This document shows, one piece after another, positions 8,410-17,908 of a DNA stretch of 64,000 bases. Position 1 is the stretch's first letter, and each line of letters opens with the position of its first letter. The stretch spans positions 1 through 64,000 of the forward strand of contig JAFIES010000076.1 of assembly GCA_020832415.1 (NCBI GenBank), read 5' to 3'. The notes under the pieces are model-generated. The model saw only the letters and a program-made list of their open reading frames with translations, did not search any database and was not told the origin of the DNA. The stretch is from Balneolaceae bacterium (GTDB lineage: Bacteria; Bacteroidota; Rhodothermia; Balneolales; Balneolaceae). A program made the position numbers and the translations under genes.

Positions 8410-10908
8410 ATGGAATCATTTATTCAGGAGTACGCATTTTTTCAGGGATTACCACTATGGATATCGATTGGATCTGTATTGATTGTATACATTGTGATGG
8501 CGTACAGAGGTATGCCGCTATGGTTATGGGCAATAACAGGTTTTGCTGCTTTGATTGGTTTTAATGCACCTGTTTGGCTAATTGGCTTTTATGCTTTTCT
8601 GGTGATTTTGTTCAACGTAAAGCCTGTGAGAAGAGCATTGGTATCGGCACCGATCATGAAAACGCTGGATGCTCTTAAAATTTTACCTGCTATATCGGAA
8701 ACAGAACAAACTGCCATCGATGCCGGAACGGTTTGGGTTGAAGGTGAGCTCTTTTCCGGCAAACCCGATCTGAAAAAATTGGCAAAAGAGACCTATCCCG
8801 ATCTTACTGATGCAGAACGTGCATTTATGGACGGGCCGGTTGAAAAGCTCTGTTCTATGGTTTCGGATTGGGAGTTGTATCAAACAAAAGATTTTAACGA
8901 AGAGACCTGGGCGTACTTAAAGGAGAAACGCTTCTTTGGGCTCATTATACCGAAAGAGTATGGCGGGTACGGATTCTCTGCCAATGCACACAGCGCAATT
9001 GTGGCAAAACTGGCATCAAGATGCGGTCCGCTGGCAACTACTGTGATGGTTCCGAATTCACTGGGCCCTGCCGAACTGTTGATGCACTACGGAACAGACG
9101 AACAGAAAAAGCATTATTTGCCGCGCCTTGCAAAAGGTGAGGAGATGCCATGCTTCGCACTCACAGAGCCCAATGCAGGGTCGGATGCTGGTGCGATGCA
9201 GAGCCATGGTGAAGTTTTTAAAGGTAAAGATGGCAGCCTCTACCTGAAGTTGAACTGGGATAAACGCTACATAACTCTTGCGGCTATCTCAACGGTGATC
9301 GGGCTGGCATTTAAACTCAATGACCCTGAAAATTTACTCGGTAAAGGAACCGATCTGGGCATTACCTGTGCGCTCGTTCCGAGTGATACGAAAGGTGTGG
9401 AGCTTGGTAAGCGCCATGATCCGCTTGGGGTACCATTCTATAATTGCCCAACGCGTGGTAAAGATGTAGTTGTACCGGTTGATTCGATCATCGGTGGAAA
9501 AGAGGGTGCCGGAAATGGCTGGAGAATGCTGATGGAATCTCTGGCTGTTGGGCGCGGAATTTCACTTCCTGCTCAGGCAATTGGTGGAGCCAGAACAGCA
9601 GTGAGGGCTGTCGGTGCGTATGCCGCTATTCGGAAACAGTTTGGAATTAATATCGGCAAATTTGAAGGTATCGAAGAGCCGATGGCCCGAATAGGAGGGT
9701 ATACTTACCTGATGGATGCAGCTCGTGGTTACATTTGCGGTGCTCTCGATAAAGGAGCAAAGCCGGCCGTAGTAACGGCTATCGCAAAGTATAACTTTAC
9801 TGAACTGGGCCGTGAAATCATCAACGATTCAATGGATATTGTGGCCGGAGCAGGAATATCAAGAGGACCAAGAAATATTTTTGCACATGCATATATCTCA
9901 ACGCCGATTGCAATTACTGTTGAAGGGGCAAATATTCTCACCCGAACACTTATGATTTTTGGGCAGGGAGCCATCAGGAGCCATCCTTATGCGCTTAAAG
10001 AGATTGAAGCACTTATGAACAAAGATGTAAAGCAATTTGATGACAATTTCTGGAGGCATATCGGGCATGTGGCACAAAATGAGACTCGATCATTTATGCT
10101 TAGCATCACACGCGGTTGGCTGGCTAAATCCCCCGTGAAAGGCTCTGCTGCCAAGTACTACAGAAAACTTGCATGGGCATCGGCATCATTCGCCTTCATG
10201 GCTGATATCGCTCTGGGCTCTTACGGCGGCGGATTGAAGATGAAGGAGAAAATTGCAGGACGATACGCTGATATTCTCAGCTGGATGTTTCTTGCAACGG
10301 CCACATTGAGAAGGTACGAAGCAGATGGAAAACAGAAGGAGGATCGTGTTTTCTTTGAATGGGCCATGCAGCATGCATTCTATAGAATTCAAACTGCATT
10401 TGATGAGATCTATTCCGAAATCCGTGTGCCGGGTCTAAGCTGGTTGTTCAGAGGGCCTGTTGCAGTGTGGTCGCGAATGAACCGGATTGGCAAAAAACCA
10501 TCGGATGATCTTGGGCAGAAAGTGGCACAGGCAATGCAAATGCGCGGTGAGCAGCGAGACAGAATCACCGCAGATATTTATCTGCCATTAAGCCGTGAGG
10601 AAGCTCTCGGTAAGTATGAATATGCCATGAAGCAGATTGAAAGTACTTATCCGATTTATAAAAAGCTTTATAAAGCTACCAAAGCAAAAGAAATTGACAA
10701 AAATCATGTGCTGAAACAAATAGAACCGGCTCTTGAAAAAGGAATCATCACAAAAGGTGAAGCTGAACAGGTTCGTAAAACCGAAGAGGCCAGGTTTGAT
10801 GCAATTTTGGTAGATGAGTTTACGTTGGAGGAATATGATAAAGGAATAGCAGTTGCACCGCCTTCTGATGGATATAAAAATCCTCAAAAAGATACGGTGC
10901 TCTTGTAA
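8410..10908 (+). CDS. fadE: Acyl-CoA dehydrogenase, FadE type
   Basis: An 832-residue, long FadE-type acyl-CoA dehydrogenase, the first (FAD-dependent) step of fatty-acid beta-oxidation. Two or three hydrophobic segments (about residues 15-75) suggest membrane attachment. The dehydrogenase core follows ('FGLIIPKEYGGYGFSANAHS', 'CFALTEPNAGSDAGAMQSHG', 'PLGVPFYNCPTRG'). The probable catalytic-base region 'ITVEGANILTR' lies near residue 505 and 'FGQGAIRSHPY' follows. A C-terminal extension of about 300 residues is normal for FadE and absent from short-chain enzymes. A strong aggagg precedes ATG 8410. It is co-transcribed with the TetR gene and followed by a clear terminator. Confidence 0.93.
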   Translation: MESFIQEYAFFQGLPLWISIGSVLIVYIVMAYRGMPLWLWAITGFAALIGFNAPVWLIGFYAFLVILFNVKPVRRALVSAPIMKTLDALKILPAISETEQTAIDAGTVWVEGELFSGKPDLKKLAKETYPDLTDAERAFMDGPVEKLCSMVSDWELYQTKDFNEETWAYLKEKRFFGLIIPKEYGGYGFSANAHSAIVAKLASRCGPLATTVMVPNSLGPAELLMHYGTDEQKKHYLPRLAKGEEMPCFALTEPNAGSDAGAMQSHGEVFKGKDGSLYLKLNWDKRYITLAAISTVIGLAFKLNDPENLLGKGTDLGITCALVPSDTKGVELGKRHDPLGVPFYNCPTRGKDVVVPVDSIIGGKEGAGNGWRMLMESLAVGRGISLPAQAIGGARTAVRAVGAYAAIRKQFGINIGKFEGIEEPMARIGGYTYLMDAARGYICGALDKGAKPAVVTAIAKYNFTELGREIINDSMDIVAGAGISRGPRNIFAHAYISTPIAITVEGANILTRTLMIFGQGAIRSHPYALKEIEALMNKDVKQFDDNFWRHIGHVAQNETRSFMLSITRGWLAKSPVKGSAAKYYRKLAWASASFAFMADIALGSYGGGLKMKEKIAGRYADILSWMFLATATLRRYEADGKQKEDRVFFEWAMQHAFYRIQTAFDEIYSEIRVPGLSWLFRGPVAVWSRMNRIGKKPSDDLGQKVAQAMQMRGEQRDRITADIYLPLSREEALGKYEYAMKQIESTYPIYKKLYKATKAKEIDKNHVLKQIEPALEKGIITKGEAEQVRKTEEARFDAILVDEFTLEEYDKGIAVAPPSDGYKNPQKDTVLL

Positions 10909-10936
10909 CAGAAAATCTTAAATAATTCCCAATCCC

Positions 10937-10970
10937 AACCCGCAGGTCATTACGACTGCGGGTTTTTTTA
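10937..10970 (+). terminator. Rho-independent terminator after fadE
   Basis: Nine-bp stem AACCCGCAG (10937-10945) / CTGCGGGTT (10956-10964), then a run of T. It ends the tetR-fadE transcript. The downstream flank of the stem abuts the MITE-like element. Confidence 0.9.
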
Positions 10971-10974
10971 TTTT

Positions 10975-11178
10975 AACGTGAGTTCGATATAAATTCTTTG
11001 AATTTGACAATCAAAAAGTCCCCTCCTTTTCAAGGAGGGGATTTAGGGGTGGTTTAAACCAGCTTATGAACTAAATTATCAACTTTGTAGTCCTACTCAA
11101 AGTACTGTAACCACCCCCGGCCCCTCCTTATGAAGGAGGGGAGCCTCTTTTTCCAAATTCTTATATCGAACTCATGTT
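10975..11178. mobile_element. MITE-like element, copy 1 (204 bp)
   Basis: The ends are inverted repeats: AACGTGAGTTCGATATAA on the left (10975-10992) and its complement with one mismatch (CATGTT) on the right (11161-11178). ATTTT direct repeats flank it (10970-10974 and 11179-11183), consistent with a target-site duplication. The interior holds two CCCCTCCTT-loop-AAGGAGGGG hairpins and inverted CCACCCC blocks. It has no ORF. The same ends occur at 45537 and 54340. Confidence 0.75.
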
Positions 11179-11186
11179 ATTTTAAA

Positions 11187-12011
11187 TCAATATAACTTTT
11201 CTGCTTTCTCTGCCGAGGTTAAAATCCCCCGAATTAATGCTGAACTGAATCCCCCATGCTCCATCTGATTGAGTCCTGATATGGTGCATCCTTTGGGTGT
11301 TGTTACCCTGTCAATTTCGTATTCGGGATGATTATGCATGGCCCCTAATAAAGAAGCGGCACCTTTTGCAGTTTGTGTGGCCATAGCCAGCGCTTCCTGC
11401 GAATTAAACCCGATCTCAATACCGCCTTGTGATGCGGCACGGATAGCCCTCAGAAAAAATGCGATTCCGCATGCGCAGAGTGCTGTGGCCGATGTCATCT
11501 GCTCTTCCCGGATTACCTGGGTCTGCCCCACAGTATCAAAAATTGCCTTGGTGATATCGATCGCAGTTTTGTCTGTTGTATCAGAACAGATACAGGTCAT
11601 CGATTCCCGAATTGCAATTGCGGTATTTGGCATTGCCCGCGCCACGGGTATTTCAGAGGGTATCTTTTTCAGGATATCTGATATTTTTGCGCCGGATACT
11701 ACAGAGATCAGAATGTGCTTTTCCGGTTTGAGAAAATCTGAAATTTCATCGAGTAGCCCGTTCAGCTGATGAGGTTCAACACAAAGTATCAGTACATCAG
11801 AATTTCTTACTGCTTCAAGATTGTCTGAGGTTACGAGAAAATTCTTCTCTTTGAAAGAGCCCAGTTTTTCCGTTCGTCTTCTGGTTAGGTACATCTGTTC
11901 CGGGGAAAATACACCTGATGCATGAAGTCCGCTGGCGATGGAACAGCCGATGTTTCCGGCTCCCAAAACAGCCGCTTTTTTTGAATTTAAATCCATGGTT
12001 TCTCTGCTCAT
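11187..12011 (-). CDS. proC: Pyrroline-5-carboxylate reductase
   Basis: A 274-residue enzyme reducing 1-pyrroline-5-carboxylate to proline with NAD(P)H. The N-terminal Rossmann motif 'VLGAGNIGCSIASGL' (about residues 15-29), 'PNTAIAIRESMTCICSD', and the C-terminal dimer domain ('GVTTPKGCTISGL'-like 'VTTPKGCTISGLNQMEHGG') are all present. ATG 12011 is used; an internal ATG at 11996 (MDLNSKKAAV) is an equally good start. The gene is monocistronic and convergent with fadE. Its promoter region is shared with the divergent thrA gene and contains a LacI-type operator-like site. Confidence 0.94.
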   Translation of the reverse strand: MSRETMDLNSKKAAVLGAGNIGCSIASGLHASGVFSPEQMYLTRRRTEKLGSFKEKNFLVTSDNLEAVRNSDVLILCVEPHQLNGLLDEISDFLKPEKHILISVVSGAKISDILKKIPSEIPVARAMPNTAIAIRESMTCICSDTTDKTAIDITKAIFDTVGQTQVIREEQMTSATALCACGIAFFLRAIRAASQGGIEIGFNSQEALAMATQTAKGAASLLGAMHNHPEYEIDRVTTPKGCTISGLNQMEHGGFSSALIRGILTSAEKAEKLY

Positions 12012-12091
12012 GTTATTTTTGATCGTTGCCTCAACTAACTAAATCCGCTGAGAATCAGCAACTTTTAAGTGTGCAAAAAGCGAACAAAAAG

Positions 12092-12106
12092 ATGGAAGCG
12101 CTTTTT
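12092..12106 (+). promoter_or_regulatory. LacI/CcpA-type operator-like site (proC/thrA region)
   Basis: ATGGAAGCGCTTTTT matches 13 of 15 positions of the general cre pattern WTGNAANCGNWWNCA. Its core GGAAGCGCTTTT also occurs, in reverse, upstream of ppc (54678-54689). It lies about 80 bp upstream of the proC start and 190 bp upstream of thrA. Functional assignment is inference. Confidence 0.35.
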
Positions 12107-12297
12107 AAATTTTGGAGGGATAAAAGCATAAATAACTTGTAGTAGGCTTATTGAATGGCTAAAATTGATTACTTTTCTTCTCAATTAAATAGTTTTACAA
12201 ATAATTTGAGGGAACTGAAACAACATTGAGGTAATAGGGTTTAGCAGTTTTGGTTTGAAAATGAATACAGCCCTTATCGATCGATAGTTTGAATAAC

Positions 12298-14772
12298 ATG
12301 AGGATTTTAAAATTTGGCGGCAGTTCCGTTGGCACACCCGATGCACTGAGCCGTGTGATAGAAATTATTGAAAGCAGAAAGGATAGCGGCCAGTTGACCG
12401 TTGTAGTCTCAGCATTTCGCGGGGTTACCGATCAGTTGATAGAGATGGCTACATTTGCTGCAATGGGCAAGGAAGATTTCAGGCCGATACTTGAAGAGAT
12501 CGAAAAGCGCCATTACAGCACAATTAACGCACTTGTTTCTGCCAAGCACCGCAGTGATGTGATAACCTCCTTTAAAATGATGCTCAATGAGCTGGATGAT
12601 GTGCTTCAGGGTGTTTTTCTGATTCGGGAACTCACTAAAAAAACGCTCGATTTTGTAGTTGGTTTCGGCGAACGATTTTCTGCATTGATACTTGCTGCAG
12701 CACTTAATGATCGGGGCACAATTGCACGTTTCACAGACACCAGAAAACTGATCAAAACCGATAGTAATTTTGGTTCAGCAAGGGTGCTTACAGCTCAAAC
12801 ATTTCTAAACATACGGGAATACCTGGAGGAGAATGACTCTTCCATTATTATCGCCACCGGGTTTATTGCATCCACAAATATTGGGGAATCAACAACTCTC
12901 GGGCGTGGAGGATCTGATTACACAGCATCTCTTTTTGGCGCAGCGGTTCAGGCCGATGCCGTAGAGATCTGGACGGATGTGGATGGATTGATGACAGCCG
13001 ATCCGCGCAAGGTGAAGCATGCATTTTCGGTTGAGTATGCATCCTATGAGGAGGCTATGGAACTCTCACATTTTGGTGCAAAGGTAATCTATCCGCCTAC
13101 CATTCAGCCCGCTCTGAAATCAGGTATACCCATTGTCATTAAAAATACATTTAAACCGGAGCACCCCGGTACCTGGATCAAAAAAGAGATCAAGGAGAAA
13201 AAAGGGATCATTCGTGGAATATCATCCATCGAAAATACATCGCTCATTACCATTAAGGGCAGCGGTATGATTGGTGTTTCCGGTGTGTCGGCAAGATTGT
13301 TTGGTGCACTTGCAAAAGAGAATATCAATATCATTCTGATTACACAATCATCATCCGAGCATACAATTACGGTAGCTGTAATGCCAAAAGATGCAGATAC
13401 CGCCAAATGGATGATTGAAGAGGAGTTCGCTGAAGAGTTCAAAGCCGATATTATTGATGAGATCCGGGTAGAAAATGATCTATCCGTAATTGCCGTAGTG
13501 GGCGATAATATGCGCCAGATTCCGGGAATCGCCGGCCGGGTATTTCAGTCACTTGGCAGGAATGGTATCAATATAGTGGCCATTGCTCAAGGTTCATCCG
13601 AGAGAAATATCAGTTTTGTGGTGAACCGAAAGAATGAAAAGAAAGCGATGAATACCCTGCATGATGCCTTTTTCCTCTCAGGCGTAAAGACCATGAACCT
13701 TTATCTGCTTGGTACCGGCCTAATCGGCAGTAAACTGCTCACATTGATCAGTGAACAGCGTGACGAGTTGTATCAACAATACCAGATTGAATTAAAACTC
13801 AAGGGTATTGCCAACAGCCGGACCATGCATTTGAGTGACAATTCCATCTCATTAACAGACTGGAAAAACGAGCTCGAAACGAGCAGCCGAACTACCGATT
13901 TGCCAGCTTTTATTTCGGAAATGAAAGAGATGAATCTTCCCAACTCTGTATTTATTGATTGCACGGCGAGCGGAGATATCAAAGAGTTTTACGAAGAGAT
14001 TTTAACGTCGAGTATTTCTATAGTTACGCCGAACAAAATGGCGAATACATCAGGGCAGGATTTTTTCAACCTTCTCCATCAAACCGCCAGAAAACACAAT
14101 TGTGCTTTCAGATACGAAACCAATGTTGGGGCCGGACTGCCAATAATCGGCACCATAAACGAAATGGTAACCACTGGCGATAACATCGAGCGCATTGAAG
14201 GGGTGCTATCGGGAACACTGAGTTACCTGTTTAACGTGTATGATGGATCTGTAAGTTTTAGTGAATTGGTAAAACAGGCAAAAGAGATGGGTTACACAGA
14301 ACCCGATCCGCGTGAAGATTTGAACGGCCACGATGTAGGCAGAAAACTTCTCATTTTAGCCAGAGTAGCAGGTTATTCACTGGAGTTTGAGGATATTGAT
14401 ATCGAAAATCTTGTTCCGGAAAAGGCACGAACAGCAAATGGTATTGAGGAGTTTTTCAATAAGCTGAAAGAGTATGATGATGATTTTGAGAATCTGGTAA
14501 ATGATGCCGCCAAACTGGGTAAAAAATTGTGCTATATCGCACGTTTTGAGAAAGGAAAAGCAGAAGTAAAATTGGAAAAAATCGATTCTTCGCACCCTTT
14601 CTACAATCTTTCGGGAACAGATAATATTCTTGCACTCTACTCATCGCACTACAATGAAAATCCGCTGGTAGTGAAAGGGCCCGGTGCTGGTGCCGGCGTT
14701 ACGGCTGCAGGCATCATTGCAGATGTTCTAAGGGTTGCAAATACCAAAGCTTATAGTAATGCAGGCTGGTAA
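12298..14772 (+). CDS. thrA: Bifunctional aspartokinase / homoserine dehydrogenase I
   Basis: About 824 residues. The N-terminal aspartokinase ('MRILKFGGSSVGTPD', 'TGFIASTNIGESTTLGRGGSDYTA' region, 'ELSHFGAKVIYPPT') phosphorylates aspartate. Two ACT domains (about residues 310-455) should bind an allosteric amino acid, normally threonine. The C-terminal homoserine dehydrogenase begins at 'LYLLGTGLIGSKL' (about residue 470) with 'VGAGLPIIGTI' and 'GYTEPDPREDLNGHDVGRK'. It provides the two ends of the route from aspartate to homoserine. I chose ATG 12298 because it gives the canonical N-terminus; a TTG nine bases upstream adds MNN only. It is first in the thrABC operon, and no leader peptide or attenuator is visible. 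Confidence 0.95.
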   Translation: MRILKFGGSSVGTPDALSRVIEIIESRKDSGQLTVVVSAFRGVTDQLIEMATFAAMGKEDFRPILEEIEKRHYSTINALVSAKHRSDVITSFKMMLNELDDVLQGVFLIRELTKKTLDFVVGFGERFSALILAAALNDRGTIARFTDTRKLIKTDSNFGSARVLTAQTFLNIREYLEENDSSIIIATGFIASTNIGESTTLGRGGSDYTASLFGAAVQADAVEIWTDVDGLMTADPRKVKHAFSVEYASYEEAMELSHFGAKVIYPPTIQPALKSGIPIVIKNTFKPEHPGTWIKKEIKEKKGIIRGISSIENTSLITIKGSGMIGVSGVSARLFGALAKENINIILITQSSSEHTITVAVMPKDADTAKWMIEEEFAEEFKADIIDEIRVENDLSVIAVVGDNMRQIPGIAGRVFQSLGRNGINIVAIAQGSSERNISFVVNRKNEKKAMNTLHDAFFLSGVKTMNLYLLGTGLIGSKLLTLISEQRDELYQQYQIELKLKGIANSRTMHLSDNSISLTDWKNELETSSRTTDLPAFISEMKEMNLPNSVFIDCTASGDIKEFYEEILTSSISIVTPNKMANTSGQDFFNLLHQTARKHNCAFRYETNVGAGLPIIGTINEMVTTGDNIERIEGVLSGTLSYLFNVYDGSVSFSELVKQAKEMGYTEPDPREDLNGHDVGRKLLILARVAGYSLEFEDIDIENLVPEKARTANGIEEFFNKLKEYDDDFENLVNDAAKLGKKLCYIARFEKGKAEVKLEKIDSSHPFYNLSGTDNILALYSSHYNENPLVVKGPGAGAGVTAAGIIADVLRVANTKAYSNAGW

Positions 14773-14796
14773 TCGCAAAAAAAAGTAGTTGGATAG

Positions 14797-15744
14797 ATGA
14801 CTTCACCTAAATCAATACGCGTTTTTGCCCCGGCTACAGTTGCGAATGTAGCGTGTGGGTTTGATGTGCTTGGTTTCGCTATTCACGGGCTGGGAGATTA
14901 TGTGACGGCAAGATTTTCTGATGTAAGCGGCCTGGGTATTGAATCGATCACCGGTGATGACGGCAGATTGCCACTTGAAGCCTCAAAAAATACGGCCGGC
15001 CTGGCAGCCATGGCACTACTTAAAAGAGCAGGTTTTAAGGGCGAGAAGGGAATTCAGCTGGCCATAGAGAAAAATATGCCGCTGGGAAGCGGACTCGGTT
15101 CGAGTGCAGCAAGTTCAGCCGCTGCAGTGGTGGCTGTAAACGAACTTTTAGGCAGACCGTTTTCGGTTGATGACCTGTTGCCGTTTGCAGTAGAAGGAGA
15201 GATGGCTGCAAGCGGAACCGCACATGCCGATAATGTTGCTGCAGCACTTTTTGGTGGATTTATTTTGGTGAAAACGCATAATCCCCCCGATGTTATTTCG
15301 CTGCACACACCTCCAAAACTACACTGTACCATTATCCATCCATCCATCGAAATTCAAACGCGAAACAGCCGCATGATTTTGAAAAAAGAGGTGCCGCTCG
15401 AAAAAGCGGTAACTCAGTGGGCAAATCTGGGTGCGCTTGTTGCAGGTTTATATACTGAGGATTACGACTTGATTGGGCGCTCACTTCACGATGAAATTAT
15501 TGAGCCGGTTCGTTCAATTCTCATTCCCGGGTTTGATGAAATGAAAAAAGCCGCACTCGATGCCGGTGCATTGGGATGCAGTATTTCAGGTTCCGGTCCT
15601 TCGCTGTTTGCACTAAGTACATCGAAAGATGAAGCTGAGGCAGCCGGAAGAAATATGGGGAAAATTCTTGAAAAAATTGGCCTTGAATACCACATTCATG
15701 TTTCAGAGATAAACACAACCGGTGCACATGTAGTGGATGCATGA
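14797..15744 (+). CDS. thrB: Homoserine kinase
   Basis: A 315-residue GHMP-family kinase that phosphorylates homoserine to O-phosphohomoserine. Motif 1 is 'VFAPATVANVACGFDVLGFA'. The ATP-binding glycine loop 'PLGSGLGSSAASSAA' sits near residue 94, and the C-terminal motif is 'ALGCSISGSGPSLFAL'. It starts 24 bp after thrA and overlaps thrC by 4 bp (ATGA), so the three genes are one translationally coupled operon. Confidence 0.96.
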   Translation: MTSPKSIRVFAPATVANVACGFDVLGFAIHGLGDYVTARFSDVSGLGIESITGDDGRLPLEASKNTAGLAAMALLKRAGFKGEKGIQLAIEKNMPLGSGLGSSAASSAAAVVAVNELLGRPFSVDDLLPFAVEGEMAASGTAHADNVAAALFGGFILVKTHNPPDVISLHTPPKLHCTIIHPSIEIQTRNSRMILKKEVPLEKAVTQWANLGALVAGLYTEDYDLIGRSLHDEIIEPVRSILIPGFDEMKKAALDAGALGCSISGSGPSLFALSTSKDEAEAAGRNMGKILEKIGLEYHIHVSEINTTGAHVVDA

Positions 15745-17048
15745 GATTTGTAAGTACAAATAAAAATTCCTCACCCGTAGGTTTTCTTGATGCGATGAAA
15801 AGAGGCCTCGCACCCGATGGCGGGCTCTATATGCCTGAAAATGTGCCGGTTCTGGATCAAGGTTTTTGGCAATCACTGCACCGATTTGATTTCCCGGACA
15901 TTGCCTTTCAAATGGCGCACCCATATTTAGCAGATGAACTTTCTGATGATGCCATTCAAACACTTGTGAATGATGCATTCGACTTTCCACTCAGCCTGAA
16001 AAGTTTAACTGATGGCCATCATATTCTTGAGCTGTTTCATGGGCCAACACTCGCATTCAAAGATTTTGGCGCCCGATTTATGGCCCGGCTTTTTTCAGAA
16101 AGTACCGAAAAGAGTCAGGCTGAAGTAACCATTCTTGTAGCCACCTCAGGTGATACAGGAAGTGCGGTGGCACGTGGCTTCTATAAGGTTCCCGGTGTAA
16201 GGGTCTGTTTACTCTACCCGAAAGGGAAGGTTAGTCCGCTCCAGGAAAAGCAGATGGCTACACTTGGAGAAAATATCACGGCTCTTGAGGTGGATGGTGT
16301 GTTTGATGATTGCCAGCGCCTCGTTAAAGAGGCTTTTACAGATGAGGAACTGAACCAGGCTTTACAGCTCAGTTCTGCAAATTCCATTAACATTGCACGG
16401 CTTCTTCCGCAATCATTTTACTATGCATTTGCCCTTTCTGAACTGCAAAAGAAAGGTATTAGCGATGTTATATTTTCTGTACCGAGTGGAAATTTTGGAA
16501 ATCTGACCGGCGGACTTTTGGCGAAAAAAATGGGATTACCGGTTAAGAAATTTATCGCTGCAACCAATGTGAATGATGTGGTTCCTCAATTTTTAAAAGG
16601 GTCCGGTTTCTTACCAAAACCATCTGTTCAAACCGTATCTAATGCGATGGACGTGGGCAATCCAAGTAACTTTGCGAGAATGCTGCATCTTTACGGTGGG
16701 TCGGAAGAAGCGGTTCGTAATGATCTTGCCGGATATTCATACAGCGACTCACAAACCATCGAAACGATTCGGGCTGTCTATGAGTCGGAAGAATATCTTC
16801 TTTGTCCACATACAGCCATAGGATATCGTGCGGCATCAGAATTCAAAAATTCGAAGCTCTCTTCATCATCTGAGATCGTTACGTTGGCAACGGCTCATCC
16901 GGTAAAATTCAGAGATGTCATAGAAAAAGAGATCGATATTGAGCTTGAAATACCCAATACATTAAAGAAAGACCTGGAGAGAAAGAAAACGAGCATTCCT
17001 ATGGGAAGCAGCTACGGGGAGTTCAGATCCTTTCTTTTTGAATTTTGA
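15741..17048 (+). CDS. thrC: Threonine synthase
   Basis: A 435-residue PLP enzyme converting O-phosphohomoserine to threonine. The PLP lysine lies in 'GPTLAFKDFGARFMARL' (Lys about 107). 'ATSGDTGSAVARGFY', 'LYPKGKVSPLQEKQM' and 'VPSGNFGNLTGGLLAKKMGLP' are further signatures. The length fits the long (class II, E. coli-type) threonine synthases. The start overlaps the thrB stop (ATGA). It is the last gene of the operon; 78 bp separate it from the next gene. Confidence 0.96.
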   Translation: MRFVSTNKNSSPVGFLDAMKRGLAPDGGLYMPENVPVLDQGFWQSLHRFDFPDIAFQMAHPYLADELSDDAIQTLVNDAFDFPLSLKSLTDGHHILELFHGPTLAFKDFGARFMARLFSESTEKSQAEVTILVATSGDTGSAVARGFYKVPGVRVCLLYPKGKVSPLQEKQMATLGENITALEVDGVFDDCQRLVKEAFTDEELNQALQLSSANSINIARLLPQSFYYAFALSELQKKGISDVIFSVPSGNFGNLTGGLLAKKMGLPVKKFIAATNVNDVVPQFLKGSGFLPKPSVQTVSNAMDVGNPSNFARMLHLYGGSEEAVRNDLAGYSYSDSQTIETIRAVYESEEYLLCPHTAIGYRAASEFKNSKLSSSSEIVTLATAHPVKFRDVIEKEIDIELEIPNTLKKDLERKKTSIPMGSSYGEFRSFLFEF

Positions 17049-17126
17049 TTAAGGTGGATTGAAGCTACATAGCTGGATCAAATTTTTGGTATCTTCATAC
17101 CTGTTCATATTCATCCCAATATCACA

Positions 17127-17828
17127 ATGAAACCCGAATTCATCTACTTCGACCTCGATAACACGCTGCTCGATCACACTTCAGCTGAAAAAGAGGCACA
17201 AACGGCTATATATCACACCTATCCCGAACTGCAAACAGTACCACTCGACGAGTGGCTTCAGGCGTATAAAATGCTGAATCATCGCCTCTGGATACAGTAT
17301 CAAAAAGGAGAAATCGACCGGCACTTACTCCAGAAAACCCGATTCAAAGGCAGTATGGAGCAGCTTGGAATAGACAGTTCCCGAAGCGAAGAGATCGGCA
17401 CAAACTATATGATGCAGTACAGAAACTACTGGGACTGGCTCGATGGCGCCAGAGATGCTCTTATTTCGATCCGAAAGCAATACCCGGTTGGAATTATCAC
17501 CAATGGATTTTCGGAGACACAACAGAAGAAGATCGAATTCATGGGGCTGAAAGAGTTTTGCGATATTTTCATTATCTCCGAAGAGGTGGGTGTGATGAAG
17601 CCGCATCAAAAAGTGTTTGATGTAGCTACCGAAAAAGCCGGTGTTGATCGCAGTGAAATTCTCTATGTGGGGGATTCATACTCATCAGATATTGTTGGCG
17701 GAAGGCAGGCGGGATGGAAAACAGCGTGGTACACTGCATTTTCAAATGCTGCTGAACAGAACGGCAAAGCCGGGGCTGACTTTTCGTTTGAAGAGTTCCC
17801 TGATCTGGTAACCTATCTAACTGCATAG
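17127..17828 (+). CDS. yjjG: HAD-family phosphatase, YjjG type
   Basis: A 233-residue haloacid-dehalogenase-type phosphatase. Motif I is '[11 protein letters not shown]' (Asp9 nucleophile, Asp11). A helical C1 cap ('[21 protein letters not shown]') follows, then motif II '[14 protein letters not shown]' and motifs III/IV '[10 protein letters not shown]' and '[24 protein letters not shown]'. The cap and TNG motif match the YjjG/YfnB nucleotidase subfamily, which dephosphorylates pyrimidine nucleotides, including non-canonical ones. Exact substrate is inferred. It may read through from thrC. Confidence 0.85.
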   Translation: MKPEFIYFDLDNTLLDHTSAEKEAQTAIYHTYPELQTVPLDEWLQAYKMLNHRLWIQYQKGEIDRHLLQKTRFKGSMEQLGIDSSRSEEIGTNYMMQYRNYWDWLDGARDALISIRKQYPVGIITNGFSETQQKKIEFMGLKEFCDIFIISEEVGVMKPHQKVFDVATEKAGVDRSEILYVGDSYSSDIVGGRQAGWKTAWYTAFSNAAEQNGKAGADFSFEEFPDLVTYLTA

Positions 17829-17843
17829 ATAAGGAAATAATCA

Positions 17844-17873
17844 ATGATCGGGAGATCATCTTTTCTTATTTTT
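17844..17873 (+). terminator. Weak terminator-like hairpin after yjjG
   Basis: Six-bp stem ATGATC / GATCAT (17844-17849, 17854-17859) followed by CTTTTCTTATTTTT. The stem is short, so termination may be partial before purL. Confidence 0.4.
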
Positions 17874-17908
17874 CTGCACCATTTCTCATAAAAAATAAAT
17901 TCAAACAG

